Made by a program: the position numbers and the translations under genes
DNA from: Methylorubrum populi
GTDB lineage: Bacteria; Pseudomonadota; Alphaproteobacteria; Rhizobiales; Beijerinckiaceae
Direction of reading: 5' to 3'
DNA: 64,000 nucleotides
Assembly: GCA_020741775.1 (NCBI GenBank)
Contig: DYYG01000031.1
Span: 31,723-95,722 of the forward strand
Shown here: piece by piece, positions 1 to 8,127 of the stretch
Numbering within the stretch: the stretch's first letter is position 1
Layout of the letters: the number at the start of each line of letters is the position of its first letter
The notes under the pieces: model-generated
What the model saw: the letters and a program-made list of their open reading frames with translations, nothing else
What the model was told of the DNA's origin: nothing
The model's database searches: none

Positions 1-671
1 TCTTCTCGAAGCAGATCTACAACGTGCTCGTGCATCCCTATGTTTCGATCGTCGGCGCGCAGAACGCCGAGCTGATCGCGACCCATTTCCTCGAGCAGGT
101 CTTCACCAACATCAAGCTCAGCGTGTTCGGAGCGGGCTTCCTCGCGTTTCCGGTCATCGCCGCGCAGGTCTACGCCTTCGTGGCGCCCGGCCTCTACCGC
201 AACGAGCGGCAGGCCTTCCTGCCCTATCTCATTGCCACGCCGATCTTCTTCCTGCTCGGGGCGCTGGTCGTCTACTTCCTGGCGATGCCGCTGCTGATCC
301 AGTTCTCGGTCTCGCTCCAGCAGATCGGGCAGCCGGGCGAGGCGACGATCAAGCTGCTGCCGAAGGTCGACGAGTATCTCTCGCTGATCATGACGCTGAT
401 CTTCGCCTTCGGCCTCGCCTTCCAGATGCCGGTGATCCTGACGCTGCTCGGCCAGATCGGCGTGATCGACGCCGCCTTCCTGCGGGAGAAGCGACGCTAT
501 GCCATCGTGCTGGTGTTCGTGGCGGCGGCGGTGCTGACGCCGCCGGACGTGATCTCCCAGCTCTCGCTGGCGATCCCGATGCTGCTCCTCTACGAGGCCA
601 GCGTCTTCTCCGTCGCCCGCATGGAAAAAGTCCGGAAAGCGCGGCGGCGCGCCGAGGGTCTGGAAGACTGA
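1..671 (+). CDS. tatC: Sec-independent protein translocase TatC (5' end outside window)
   Basis: The open frame is already running at base 3, so only about 222 C-terminal residues are present. TatC is the polytopic inner-membrane receptor of the twin-arginine pathway and binds RR signal peptides with TatB. Visible are the conserved [18 protein letters not shown] segment, the APGLYRNER cytoplasmic loop (P and E typical of TatC), and several hydrophobic helices ending in the [12 protein letters not shown] region. The C-terminal tail is basic ([10 protein letters not shown]). tatA and tatB are probably just upstream, outside the window. The GTG at base 24 is internal and should not be taken as the start. 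Confidence 0.95.
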   Translation, partial: FSKQIYNVLVHPYVSIVGAQNAELIATHFLEQVFTNIKLSVFGAGFLAFPVIAAQVYAFVAPGLYRNERQAFLPYLIATPIFFLLGALVVYFLAMPLLIQFSVSLQQIGQPGEATIKLLPKVDEYLSLIMTLIFAFGLAFQMPVILTLLGQIGVIDAAFLREKRRYAIVLVFVAAAVLTPPDVISQLSLAIPMLLLYEASVFSVARMEKVRKARRRAEGLED

Positions 672-1004
672 AAACGCGTTCGACTCGACTGACAGGTTTG
701 ATCCAGCCGACGGCCTCATCCTGACGTGCAGCGCAGGCGGCCTCGACGGAGCGTTCCAGATATCTCGGCCGCATATCTTGGCCAGATATCTTGGCCAGGT
801 ATCTTGGCCAGGTATCTTGGAAAGCCCTGGAGCCCTCCTTCGCGGCTCCCTGCGGTCGCCTCTCAGGATAGGGTCGTGGACGAGAGGCAGGCGCGGCGTC
901 TGAGCGAATTCTAAGATGTCTTGCGCATCACTTTCTTGCGCGCAAACTTGTCGGTCTTCGACGCTGCCCCATACTCCTCCGGCTTGAAAACCGGAGGGAA
1001 CCCC
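672..1004. other. Intergenic region with a 13-bp tandem repeat
   Basis: This 333-bp stretch follows tatC and precedes the exported DUF5666-like gene. It holds a short tandem repeat at 761-820 and, at 991-997, a GGAGGG ribosome binding site for the next gene. No convincing gene or T-tailed terminator was found. The short open frames crossing it have no ribosome binding site and no recognisable protein. Confidence 0.6.
761..820. repeat. 13-bp tandem repeat, about 4.6 copies
   Basis: Units begin at 761, 774, 787, 800 and 813 with the pattern TATCTTGGCCAGG. The first copy is diverged (TATCTCGGCCGCA), the second ends in AGA, the third and fourth are near identical, and the fifth is cut after 8 bases. 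The unit contains the half-palindrome TTGGCCA. The period is not a multiple of three, which argues against a coding repeat. Confidence 0.9.
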
Positions 1005-1715
1005 ATGTTACGCACGATGCGGACCGCCATCGCGGTCGCCGCCCTGACGACGCTCGCGGGCACGGCCCAGGCCGCGCCGGAACTGCAACGGGTGCGGGGC
1101 ACCATCGAGAGCAGCGACGCTAACTCGGTCACGATCAAGACCACCGACGGCAAGTCGGAGACGGTGCAGTTCGGCGGCGCCAAGTTCGCCTGGGTGGTGA
1201 AGTCGAGCCTCGACCAGATCAAGGAAGGCACCTTCATCGGCACTGCCACCAAGGGTGAGAACCCGATGACGGCGCTCGAGGTCGTGCTGTTCCCCGAGGC
1301 CATGCGCGGCACGGCGGAAGGCCATTATGCCTGGGACGCGATCCCCGACCAGACGGGCGGCGGCAGCGGTCCGGTCGTGAAGAGCTCCATGACCAACGGC
1401 ACCGTGAAGGCCGGTGGCGGAAGCGCCGCGGGCGGCGCGCCGAAGGTGAAAAGCTCCATGACCAACGCGACCGTGGCCAGCAGTTCCGCCGGATCCGGTA
1501 CGGCGGGCGAGCGCACGCTGACCGTCACCTATGACAAGGATGGCTCGAAGACGATCGTGGTGCCGCCCAAGGCTCCGATTGTCGCTTTCGAGCAGGCCGA
1601 CAAGTCGATCCTGACGCCGGGCGGAAAGATCTTCGTGGTCGCGGCCAAGGATGGCGGCAAGCTCGATGGCAAGCTCGTCGCCGTCGGCAAGGACGGCCTC
1701 ACCCCGCCGATGTAA
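1005..1715 (+). CDS. Exported protein with DUF5666-like domain
   Basis: A 236-residue protein starting at the ATG preceded by GGAGGG at 991. Residues 1-23 form a signal peptide (basic MLRTMR, hydrophobic core, cleavage near AQA/AP). Residues 28-60 (VRGTIESSDANSVTIKTTDG) resemble the DUF5666 beta domain. A VKSS motif appears three times (about residues 65, 125 and 148); the last two copies extend to VKSSMTN(G/A)TV and are separated by a Gly/Ala/Ser linker. The C-terminal part looks beta-rich. It is therefore a periplasmic or secreted protein of unknown function. A strong hairpin lies 90 bp after the stop. Product identity is only at domain-resemblance level. Confidence 0.8.
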   Translation: MLRTMRTAIAVAALTTLAGTAQAAPELQRVRGTIESSDANSVTIKTTDGKSETVQFGGAKFAWVVKSSLDQIKEGTFIGTATKGENPMTALEVVLFPEAMRGTAEGHYAWDAIPDQTGGGSGPVVKSSMTNGTVKAGGGSAAGGAPKVKSSMTNATVASSSAGSGTAGERTLTVTYDKDGSKTIVVPPKAPIVAFEQADKSILTPGGKIFVVAAKDGGKLDGKLVAVGKDGLTPPM

Positions 1716-1804
1716 CGCGGCCGCCCCATGCGGCCCCGCGCAGGGTAACTGGTGCGTTCGCGCGCGCCTTTCCCCGGATTTGGAGCCGGGACTTGCGCCG
1801 CCTC

Positions 1805-1841
1805 AAGCCATTCCCGGTCGGGTGACCGCCGGGAATGGCTT
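1805..1841 (+). terminator. Hairpin terminator candidate after the DUF5666-like gene
   Basis: AAGCCATTCCCGG (1805-1817) pairs perfectly with CCGGGAATGGCTT (1829-1841) across an 11-nt loop. It is followed by TCAGTTCTTG rather than a clean T-tract, so termination efficiency is uncertain. Confidence 0.55.
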
Positions 1842-2246
1842 TCAGTTCTTGTGCCGAGGCGTTCCCTTTTGCCGGACCGGCGTCCAGCCCGGCGCATCGT
1901 CAGGCGGGCCACGGTGAGAGGGAACGCTGCGAGAGAGGCGAAACCCCGCGCCGTCATCCTTCGCCATCTCCGGCAGCAGCCCCGTGGCGACGAACGCCGT
2001 CCTGCCGATGCCACCGGAGACGGGTGCGCGGACCGGCGGGCCTCTCTCGTTCCTCAGCGTCCCTCACGGCGCATCCGCCGCGCCGTGGCATGGCCTAGCC
2101 CGCCCCATGGCCATCCGGATTGCGCAGCTGCGGAACGCTTGAAACGGTCCGGCGACCCGGCTCAGGCCAAAAAGAATCTTCCCGATCCCCACCGTATCGC
2201 GATGCAGGCATCCTCCGCCCCACGAGAACAATGCAAAAACAATCCG

Positions 2247-2276
2247 TTGATTTGCACTGCCTGAGTTCTCTAAATT
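2247..2276 (+). promoter_or_regulatory. Possible promoter of the ssu operon
   Basis: TTGATT (2247-2252) and TAAATT (2271-2276) are separated by 18 bp inside an AT-richer patch, about 125 bp before the ssuE start. This is a pattern match only; promoters in this group often deviate from the consensus. Confidence 0.3.
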
Positions 2277-2332
2277 TCAGGGCAACACCGTTTCCACAAC
2301 ACCCGACATCTCGAGGAAGACTTGCACTCTGA

Positions 2333-2352
2333 AACGCTTCATCCGAAGCGTT
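2333..2352 (+). promoter_or_regulatory. Small hairpin in the ssuE leader
   Basis: AACGCTTC and GAAGCGTT form a perfect 8-bp stem with an ATCC loop, 48 bp upstream of the ssuE start. It could be an operator for a sulfur-starvation LysR-type regulator or an RNA element. I see no match to a known SAM riboswitch class. Confidence 0.3.
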
Positions 2353-2400
2353 CAGGCGATGGTCTTGTTCGGGCTTGGGTCCTGCCCTGGATCATTCGCG

Positions 2401-2979
2401 ATGCCCGCACGGATCGTTGCTTTCTCCGGCAACACGCACCGCCCCTCCCGCACCCGCACCTTGGTCGAGGCCGTCGCCGCCGAATTGTCGCGCCTGCGCC
2501 CGATCGACCTGAAGGTCTACGACCTCGTCGATGCCGGCACCGGCATCGCGGTGGCGGGCCGCTCGGCCCTGCCGCTGCCGGCGGCGCGGATCGTGGAAGG
2601 CATCGAATCCGCCGATGCGCTGATCGTCGGCTCGCCGGTCTACAAGGGCAGCTATGCCGGCCTGTTCAAACACCTGATCGACTTCGTCGCGCCGGAAGCC
2701 CTCATCGGCAAGCCGGTGGTGCTGACGGCGACCGGCGGCGGTCCGCGCCACGCCCTCGTGGTCGAGCATTCCCTGCGCCCGCTCTTCGGCTTCTTCTCGG
2801 CCCAGACCGCGCCGACCTCCGTCTATGCCGGCGACACCGAAATCGCCGAGGGCCGCATCGCCGACGAGATCGTGCGGGCCCGCGTGGCGCAGGCCGCCGC
2901 CGAACTCGCCCGCCTCCTCGACGCCGCACCGAGCGCCGTCGCGCCCGCCGCCCTTCCCGTCGCCGCCGTCGCGCGCTGA
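2401..2979 (+). CDS. ssuE: NADPH-dependent FMN reductase, SsuE/MsuE type
   Basis: A 192-residue flavodoxin-like reductase that supplies FMNH2 to the sulfonate monooxygenase SsuD. The start at MPARIVAFSGNTHRPSRT matches the family N-terminus, where S-x-N-x-x-(R/K)-x-S binds the FMN phosphate. An in-frame ATG at 2359 would add 14 unconserved residues. Further family features are SADALIVGSPVYKGSYAGLFKHLID (flavin loop) and TATGGGPRHALV. An Ala/Pro-rich tail closes the protein. It is the first gene of the ssu operon, 7 bp before ssuA. Confidence 0.93.
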   Translation: MPARIVAFSGNTHRPSRTRTLVEAVAAELSRLRPIDLKVYDLVDAGTGIAVAGRSALPLPAARIVEGIESADALIVGSPVYKGSYAGLFKHLIDFVAPEALIGKPVVLTATGGGPRHALVVEHSLRPLFGFFSAQTAPTSVYAGDTEIAEGRIADEIVRARVAQAAAELARLLDAAPSAVAPAALPVAAVAR

Positions 2980-2986
2980 GGCGCCG

Positions 2987-3967
2987 ATGCTCGACCGCCG
3001 CCGCCTCCTCGCCGCAAGCCTCGCCGCTGCGGCCGGCACTGCCCTGGGGACCCATGCTTCCCTCGCGGCGGAGCCGGGCCTGCTGCGCATCGGCTACCAG
3101 AAAAACGGCATCCTCGCCGTTGCCCGGGAGCAGGCCGCCATCGAGGCCGCCCTGAAGGGGCAGGGCGTCGGGGTGCGCTGGGTCGAGTTCTCGTTCGGCC
3201 CGCCGCTGCTGGAGGCGCTGAGCCTCGGTGCCGTCGATTTCGGCCAGACCGGCGACGCACCGCCGATCTTCGCCCAGGCAGCGAACGCCAACCTCGTCTA
3301 CGCGGCGGCCCAGCCCCGGGGCGGCTCGGGCTCGGCGATCCTGCTGCCGAAGGGCTCGAACATCGCGACACTGGCCGACCTCAAGGGCAAGCGCGTCGCC
3401 TTCGCCAAGGGATCGAGCGCGCATAATCTCACCGTCGCCGCCTTGGAGAAGGCGGGCCTGAGCTACCGCGACATCACCCCCGTCCTGCTCGCTCCGGCCG
3501 ACGGTGCCGCCGCCTTCGCCGGCGGGACGGTCGATGCCTGGACGGTGTGGGACCCGTATTTCGCCATCGCCGAGGCCGGGGAGGGCGTGCGCATCCTGGC
3601 CCAGGCCCCGGACATCACCCCGACCAACAATTTCTTCCTGGCGAACACGGGTTTCGCCGAGGAGCGGCCGCAGGTGCTGAAGGCGGCGCTGGCGGCCCTC
3701 GGCGAGGTCGCGCTCTGGTGCGAGGCTAACCGCCCCAGCGTCGCGGCCAGCCTGTCGAAGGTGACAGGCGTGCCCGTGACCGCGACCCGCAGGGCGGTGG
3801 ACCGCATCCGGTTCGTCATCGCCCCGATGGAGGCGGATGTCGCCGCCGAGCAGCAGCGCATCGCCGACCGTTTCCACCGCCTCGGCGTGATCCCGCGCCC
3901 GGTGCGCATCGCCGACATCGTCTGGTCGCCCCCCGAGGCGCCGGCCCCATCACCGAAGAACGGATAA
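2987..3967 (+). CDS. ssuA: Aliphatic sulfonate ABC transporter, substrate-binding protein SsuA (copy 1)
   Basis: A 326-residue periplasmic binding protein of the NMT1/SsuA family. The N-terminus MLDRRRLLAASLAAAAGTA is Tat- or Sec-like, cleaved near SLAAEP. The family core is clear: LRIGYQKNGILAVAREQ, GPPLLEALSLGAVDFGQTGDAPPIFAQAA, DLKGKRVAFAKGSSAHNL, VDAWTVWDPYFAIAEA. Being 7 bp after ssuE and 8 bp before ssuC, it is the copy most directly tied to the permease. Two further paralogues lie downstream in the same operon. Confidence 0.93.
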   Translation: MLDRRRLLAASLAAAAGTALGTHASLAAEPGLLRIGYQKNGILAVAREQAAIEAALKGQGVGVRWVEFSFGPPLLEALSLGAVDFGQTGDAPPIFAQAANANLVYAAAQPRGGSGSAILLPKGSNIATLADLKGKRVAFAKGSSAHNLTVAALEKAGLSYRDITPVLLAPADGAAAFAGGTVDAWTVWDPYFAIAEAGEGVRILAQAPDITPTNNFFLANTGFAEERPQVLKAALAALGEVALWCEANRPSVAASLSKVTGVPVTATRRAVDRIRFVIAPMEADVAAEQQRIADRFHRLGVIPRPVRIADIVWSPPEAPAPSPKNG

Positions 3968-3975
3968 GCCCGACC

Positions 3976-4824
3976 ATGGCCAATTCCGCCGCGATCCGCT
4001 CGCTTCCCGGCCCGACCCGCCGGGCCGAGACGGCCCCGCCGCTCCGCCGTCGTGCCGTGCCTCTGCCGACGGCGCGGCTGCTGCCCTGGCTGCTGCCGGC
4101 CCTCGTCATCGCCGGCTGGCAGGCGGCGGCCACCCTCGGGCTGGTCTCGACCCGGTTCATGCCCGCCCCGCTCGATGTCGCCGCCGCCGGCTGGCGCCTC
4201 GCCCTGACCGGGGAGCTCTGGGAGAATCTGTGGGTGAGCTTCGTCCGCGCCGCCACCGGCTTCCTGATCGGCGGCGGCATCGGGTTGGCCTTCGGCCTCG
4301 CCAACGGCCTGTCGAACCTCTCGGAAAAGCTCACCGACACCACGTTGCAGATGGTGCGCAACGTGCCCCACCTGTCGCTGATCCCGCTGGTGATACTTTG
4401 GTTCGGCATCGACGAGGGCGCCAAGCTGTTCCTCGTGGCGCTCGGCGTGTTCTTTCCCGTCTACGCCAACACCCTGCACGGCATCCGTTCGGTCGATCCG
4501 CAACTGATCGAGATGGGCCGGGTCTACGGCATGAACCGGCGCGAATTGTTCTGGCGCGTGGTGCTGCCGGGGGCGCTGCCCTCGATCTTCGTCGGCATCC
4601 GCTACGCGCTGGGCATCATGTGGCTGACGCTCATCGTCGCCGAGACGATCTCCGCCAATTCCGGCCTCGGCTACATGGCGATGCAGGCCCGCGAGTTCAT
4701 GCTGGTCGATGTCGTGGTGCTGGCGATCCTGATCTACGCCCTGCTGGGAAAGATCGCCGACAGCCTGACCCGGGCCCTGGAGCGCACCTGCCTCGCCTGG
4801 AACCCGGCCTACCGCAACACCTGA
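3976..4824 (+). CDS. ssuC: Aliphatic sulfonate ABC transporter permease SsuC
   Basis: A 282-residue BPD_transp_1 permease with about six membrane helices after a basic N-terminal tail (to about residue 30). The EAA-type loop that docks on SsuB is visible as YGMNRRELFWRVVLPGALP, followed by IFVGIRYALGIMWLTLIVAE, typical of SsuC/TauC. It forms a homodimeric channel with SsuB and receives sulfonates from SsuA. It is the third gene of the operon; 30 bp separate it from ssuB. Confidence 0.94.
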   Translation: MANSAAIRSLPGPTRRAETAPPLRRRAVPLPTARLLPWLLPALVIAGWQAAATLGLVSTRFMPAPLDVAAAGWRLALTGELWENLWVSFVRAATGFLIGGGIGLAFGLANGLSNLSEKLTDTTLQMVRNVPHLSLIPLVILWFGIDEGAKLFLVALGVFFPVYANTLHGIRSVDPQLIEMGRVYGMNRRELFWRVVLPGALPSIFVGIRYALGIMWLTLIVAETISANSGLGYMAMQAREFMLVDVVVLAILIYALLGKIADSLTRALERTCLAWNPAYRNT

Positions 4825-4854
4825 TCCCTTCGCGAGCGAGCCCCGAGCACTCCC

Positions 4855-5631
4855 ATGTCCGCTGCCTCCGCCCTGCGCATCGAGGACACGTCCGCGAGCC
4901 GTCGCGAACCCGGCCTCGCCATCACCCTGCGCGGCCTGACCAAGAGCTTCGACGGGGGCGCCCCCGTCATCCGCAACCTCGACCTGCACGTCCCCGCCGG
5001 CCAGTTCGTGGCCATCGTCGGCCGCTCCGGCTGCGGCAAGAGCACCCTGCTGCGCCTGATCCTCGGGCTGGAGGAGCCGAGCGCCGGCCGCGTCAGCGTC
5101 AACGGCGACCGGGCGTCGAAGCGCATCATGTTCCAGGAGCCGCGGCTGCTGCCCTGGGCGCGGGTGGCCGACAATGTCGCGGTCGGGCTCGGCCGCGACA
5201 TCGGCCGGGCCGAGCGCAAGGCGCGGGCACTCGCGGTGCTCGACGAGGTCGGGCTGGCGGAGAAGGCCGGCAACTGGCCCGCGACCCTGTCCGGCGGCCA
5301 GCGCCAGCGGGTGGCGCTGGCCCGCGCGCTGGTGAGCCGCCCGGCCCTGCTCGCCCTCGACGAGCCGCTGGGTGCCCTCGACGCCCTGACCCGGATCGAG
5401 ATGCAGGCGATGATCGAGCGCATCTGGCAGGACCAGGGCTTCACCGCGATCCTCGTCACCCACGATGTCGGCGAGGCGGTGGCGCTGGCCGACCGCATCC
5501 TCGTGGTCGAGCAGGGCGCTATCGCCCTCGATGTGGAGGTCGACGTGCCGCGTCCCCGGCGCCGGGGCGATGCGGCCCTGGCCGAGCTCGAAGGCCGCAT
5601 CCTCGACCGGCTTCTCGGCGACCGCGCCTGA
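4855..5631 (+). CDS. ssuB: Aliphatic sulfonate ABC transporter ATPase SsuB
   Basis: A 258-residue ABC ATPase. Walker A is GRSGCGKST, the Q-loop region is [13 protein letters not shown] (the MFQE/RLLPW signature of SsuB/TauB), the ABC signature is LSGGQRQR, Walker B is [12 protein letters not shown] and the switch His is in VTHDV. It energises sulfonate import through SsuC. A 138-bp spacer containing an imperfect hairpin follows before ssuD. Confidence 0.95.
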   Translation: MSAASALRIEDTSASRREPGLAITLRGLTKSFDGGAPVIRNLDLHVPAGQFVAIVGRSGCGKSTLLRLILGLEEPSAGRVSVNGDRASKRIMFQEPRLLPWARVADNVAVGLGRDIGRAERKARALAVLDEVGLAEKAGNWPATLSGGQRQRVALARALVSRPALLALDEPLGALDALTRIEMQAMIERIWQDQGFTAILVTHDVGEAVALADRILVVEQGAIALDVEVDVPRPRRRGDAALAELEGRILDRLLGDRA

Positions 5632-5666
5632 TCCGGATTCCGCTTGCTTCAAGCGGGAATCGGATC
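5630..5666 (+). promoter_or_regulatory. Imperfect hairpin between ssuB and ssuD
   Basis: GATCCGGATTCCGCTTG and CAAGCGGGAATCGGATC pair with one shifted base around a CTT loop, immediately at the ssuB stop. The lack of a T-tract makes an RNA-stability or partial attenuation role more likely than full termination, since ssuD and the later genes read on in the same direction. Confidence 0.4.
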
Positions 5667-5769
5667 GGCAAGCCCGCGCGGCGCCTGAGCGAAGCCCGAA
5701 TCCGCCAATCCGAAGGGACCGACCGGATTTGGGATGACCCGTTCTTTCGTATTTTCGGAGCGTAACCCC

Positions 5770-6945
5770 ATGACCACCCAGACCGACGGCAAAACCGACG
5801 TTCTCTGGTTCCTGCCGACCCACGGCGACGGCCGCTATCTCGGCGCCTCGGAAGGTGCCCGCGACGTGTCGCTCGCCTATCTGCGCCAGATCGCGCAAGG
5901 GGCGGACGATCTCGGCTATTACGGCGTGCTGCTGCCGACCGGCCGGTCCTGCGAGGATTCCTGGGTGATCGCCTCGGCCCTCGCCCCGCTGACCCAGCGC
6001 CTGCGCTTCCTCGTCGCCGTGCGCCCCGGCCTGCAGGAGCCGTCGGTGGCGGCGCGCATGGCCGCGACCCTCGACCGGATCTCGAACGGCCGCCTGCTCA
6101 TCAATGTCGTGACCGGCGGCGACCCGGTGGAGCTGCGCGGCGACGGCGTGTTCCTCGACCATGACGAGCGCTACGTCGTCACCGACGAATTCCTCCACAT
6201 CTGGCGCGGCCTGATGGCCGGCGAGACCGTGAGCTTCGAGGGCAAGCACCTGCGCGCCGAGAACGGCCGCGTCATCTTCCGCCCCGTCCAGGCGCCCTAT
6301 CCGCCGCTCTATTTCGGTGGTTCGTCGCCGGCCGGCATCGAGGTCGCAGCGGAGCATTGCGACGTCTACCTCACCTGGGGCGAGCCCCCGGCGGGCGTCG
6401 CGGAGAAGATCGCCAAGGCCCGCGAGGCGGCCGAGAAAAAGGGAAAGACCTTCTCCTACGGCATCCGCCTCCACGTCATCGTGCGCGAGACCGAGGCCGA
6501 GGCCTGGGATGCGGCGGAGAAGCTGATCTCGCGGGTCGATGACGCCACCATCGCCCAGGCCCAGGCCACCCTGAAGCGCCAGGATTCCGTCGGCCAGAGC
6601 CGGATGATGGCGCTGCATGGCGGCGACCGTTCCAAGCTCGTCGTCTCGCCGAATCTCTGGGCCGGCGTCGGCCTGGTGCGCGGCGGGGCGGGCACGGCGC
6701 TCGTCGGCTCGGCGGATCAGGTCGCCGACCGGATGAAGGAGTACATCGATCTCGGCATCGACCGCTTCATCCTCTCCGGCTACCCGCATCTGGAGGAGGC
6801 CTACCGCTTCGCCGAGCTGGTCTTCCCCAAGCTCCCCCTGCGCGCGACCACCGGCACGGCGCCGAGCACCGCCCGCAACAACGGTCCGTTCGGCGAGGTC
6901 ATCGCCAACGACATCGTGCCGACGCACCGCGTCAGCGCCCATTGA
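5770..6945 (+). CDS. ssuD: FMNH2-dependent alkanesulfonate monooxygenase SsuD
   Basis: A 391-residue bacterial luciferase-like monooxygenase that cleaves C1-type and longer alkanesulfonates to aldehyde plus sulfite, using FMNH2 from SsuE. Family landmarks are [14 protein letters not shown] at the N-terminus, [18 protein letters not shown] (the conserved Cys of SsuD), [19 protein letters not shown] and YLTWGEPP. The start is set at MTTQTDGKT with an upstream GGAG; the GTG/ATG 36 bp earlier is less likely. Length matches the family (about 380). It is cytoplasmic and in the operon, 17 bp ahead of the second ssuA. Confidence 0.95.
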   Translation: MTTQTDGKTDVLWFLPTHGDGRYLGASEGARDVSLAYLRQIAQGADDLGYYGVLLPTGRSCEDSWVIASALAPLTQRLRFLVAVRPGLQEPSVAARMAATLDRISNGRLLINVVTGGDPVELRGDGVFLDHDERYVVTDEFLHIWRGLMAGETVSFEGKHLRAENGRVIFRPVQAPYPPLYFGGSSPAGIEVAAEHCDVYLTWGEPPAGVAEKIAKAREAAEKKGKTFSYGIRLHVIVRETEAEAWDAAEKLISRVDDATIAQAQATLKRQDSVGQSRMMALHGGDRSKLVVSPNLWAGVGLVRGGAGTALVGSADQVADRMKEYIDLGIDRFILSGYPHLEEAYRFAELVFPKLPLRATTGTAPSTARNNGPFGEVIANDIVPTHRVSAH

Positions 6946-6962
6946 TCGGGAGTTTTTGAGCG

Positions 6963-7967
6963 ATGCCTGCCCGTGCCCGAGAAGCCGCTGTCACGCCCCC
7001 GTGGCTGCCGCGCGTTTGGATGCCGCGCCTGTGGTTCGCCCTCGCGGCGCTGATCTTCGCGTGCCTGGTGCTCGCGGCCCCTCGCGCGGCGCAGGCGCAG
7101 GAGCGCGTGGTGCGGGTCGGCTACCAGAAATACGGCACCCTCGTGCTGCTGAAGGGACGCGGCACCCTGGAGCCGAAGCTGAAGGCTTTGGGCTACCGGG
7201 TGCAGTGGTCGGAATTTCCCTCCGGCCCGCCGCTGATGGAGGCGTTGAACGCCGGCGCCGTCGATTTCGGCTCGGCGGGGGAAACCCCGCCGATCTTCGC
7301 CCAGGCGGCGAGCGATGCCCTGGTCTACGTCGCCCACGAGCCCGCAGCGCCGAAGGGTGAGGCGATCCTGGTGCCGAAGGCGAGCCCGATCCAGTCGGTC
7401 GCCGATCTGCGCGGCAAGAAGGTCGCCCTGAACAAGGGCTCGAACGTCCATTACCTGCTGGTGCGGTCGATCGAGAAGGCCGGCCTGAGCCTGTCCGACA
7501 TCACCCCGGCCTATCTCGCCCCGGCCGATGCAAGGGCGGCGTTCGAGCGGGGCGCCGTCGATGCCTGGGTGATCTGGGACCCGTATTTCGCGGCGGCCGA
7601 AGCCGGCGGCAACACCCGCGTGCTCGCCGACGGCACCGGCCTGGTGCCGAACCACCAGTTCTATCTCTCCTCCAAGACTTTTACGGCGGAGAACGGCCCG
7701 GCCCTCGACGCCATCGTCGCGGCCATCGCCGAAGTCGATGCCTGGGCCAAGGACAACACCGACGCGGCGGCGAAGGAACTCGCTCCCTCGGTCGGAATCC
7801 CGGCGCAGATCCTCAGCGTCGCCCTGGAGCGCCAGACCTACGGCATCCGCCCCCTCGACGAGGCGGTCGTCCAAGAGCAGCAGCGCATCGCCGACAGCTT
7901 CCATGAGCTGAAGCTGATCCCGAAATCGGTCGAGATCGCCGGTGCCGTGCGCAAGCCCGGCAGCTGA
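6963..7967 (+). CDS. Sulfonate-binding protein, SsuA paralogue (copy 2)
   Basis: A 334-residue NMT1/SsuA-type binding protein. A long N-terminal region with a membrane-like segment ends at AAQAQE, the presumed cleavage site. Core motifs parallel copy 1: VRVGYQKYGTLVLLKGRG, GPPLMEALNAGAVDFGSAGETPPIFAQAA, DLRGKKVALNKGSNVHYLLV, VDAWVIWDPYFAAAEAGG. It starts 17 bp after ssuD, so it is co-transcribed, and probably presents a different sulfonate to the same SsuBC pair. The downstream spacer holds a 15-bp triplicate repeat. Confidence 0.9.
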   Translation: MPARAREAAVTPPWLPRVWMPRLWFALAALIFACLVLAAPRAAQAQERVVRVGYQKYGTLVLLKGRGTLEPKLKALGYRVQWSEFPSGPPLMEALNAGAVDFGSAGETPPIFAQAASDALVYVAHEPAAPKGEAILVPKASPIQSVADLRGKKVALNKGSNVHYLLVRSIEKAGLSLSDITPAYLAPADARAAFERGAVDAWVIWDPYFAAAEAGGNTRVLADGTGLVPNHQFYLSSKTFTAENGPALDAIVAAIAEVDAWAKDNTDAAAKELAPSVGIPAQILSVALERQTYGIRPLDEAVVQEQQRIADSFHELKLIPKSVEIAGAVRKPGS

Positions 7968-7995
7968 TCCATCCGCCGCCGCTCTCCAAGTGCCC

Positions 7996-8040
7996 AAGTG
8001 CGGAGCCGGCAAGTGCGGAGCCGGCAAGTGCGGAGCCGGG
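7996..8040. repeat. 15-bp direct repeat, three copies
   Basis: AAGTGCGGAGCCGGC occurs at 7996, 8011 and 8026 (the last copy ends in GGG). Because the period is five codons, the frame that leads into the third ssuA reads as a KCGAG pentapeptide three times, but this lies upstream of the natural signal-peptide start and is probably not translated. It sits in the 160-bp gap between two ssuA paralogues. Confidence 0.9.
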
Positions 8041-8127
8041 CGGTCCCCGCTGGATCGCCACGGCGCCTTCCCCCCGCAACGGGGAGGGGGAACCCCGTCA
8101 AGCCCACATCTTCAATCGAAAAGTCTC

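Larger units (their letters stand above)
1716..2400. other. Long intergenic region before the sulfonate operon
   Basis: About 685 bp without a supportable gene. It holds a perfect 13-bp-stem hairpin (1805-1841), a possible sigma70-type promoter (2247-2276) and a small 8-bp hairpin (2333-2352) in the presumed ssuE leader. Several overlapping open frames of 70-170 codons cross it, but they are Arg/Pro/Ser rich, lack ribosome binding sites and look like GC-driven open frame. Confidence 0.55.

Noticed and set aside
1752..2264. Possible small genes in the intergenic region before ssuE
   Set aside because: Arg/Ser/Pro-rich, mutually overlapping frames without ribosome binding sites; the region also contains a terminator-like hairpin inside them.
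2233..2400. SAM riboswitch upstream of the sulfonate operon
   Set aside because: The leader has only a small 8-bp hairpin and no recognisable SAM-I, SAM-II or SAM/SAH conserved core.
3463..6942. Open frame of about 1159 codons antisense to the ssu genes
   Set aside because: It runs opposite four well-supported genes, has Gly/Arg/His/Asp-rich sequence without domain motifs, and is explained by high GC at third codon positions.
7942..8127. N-terminal extension of the third SsuA through the KCGAG repeat
   Set aside because: It would precede a complete signal peptide and overlaps the end of the second SsuA; export would fail with it present.
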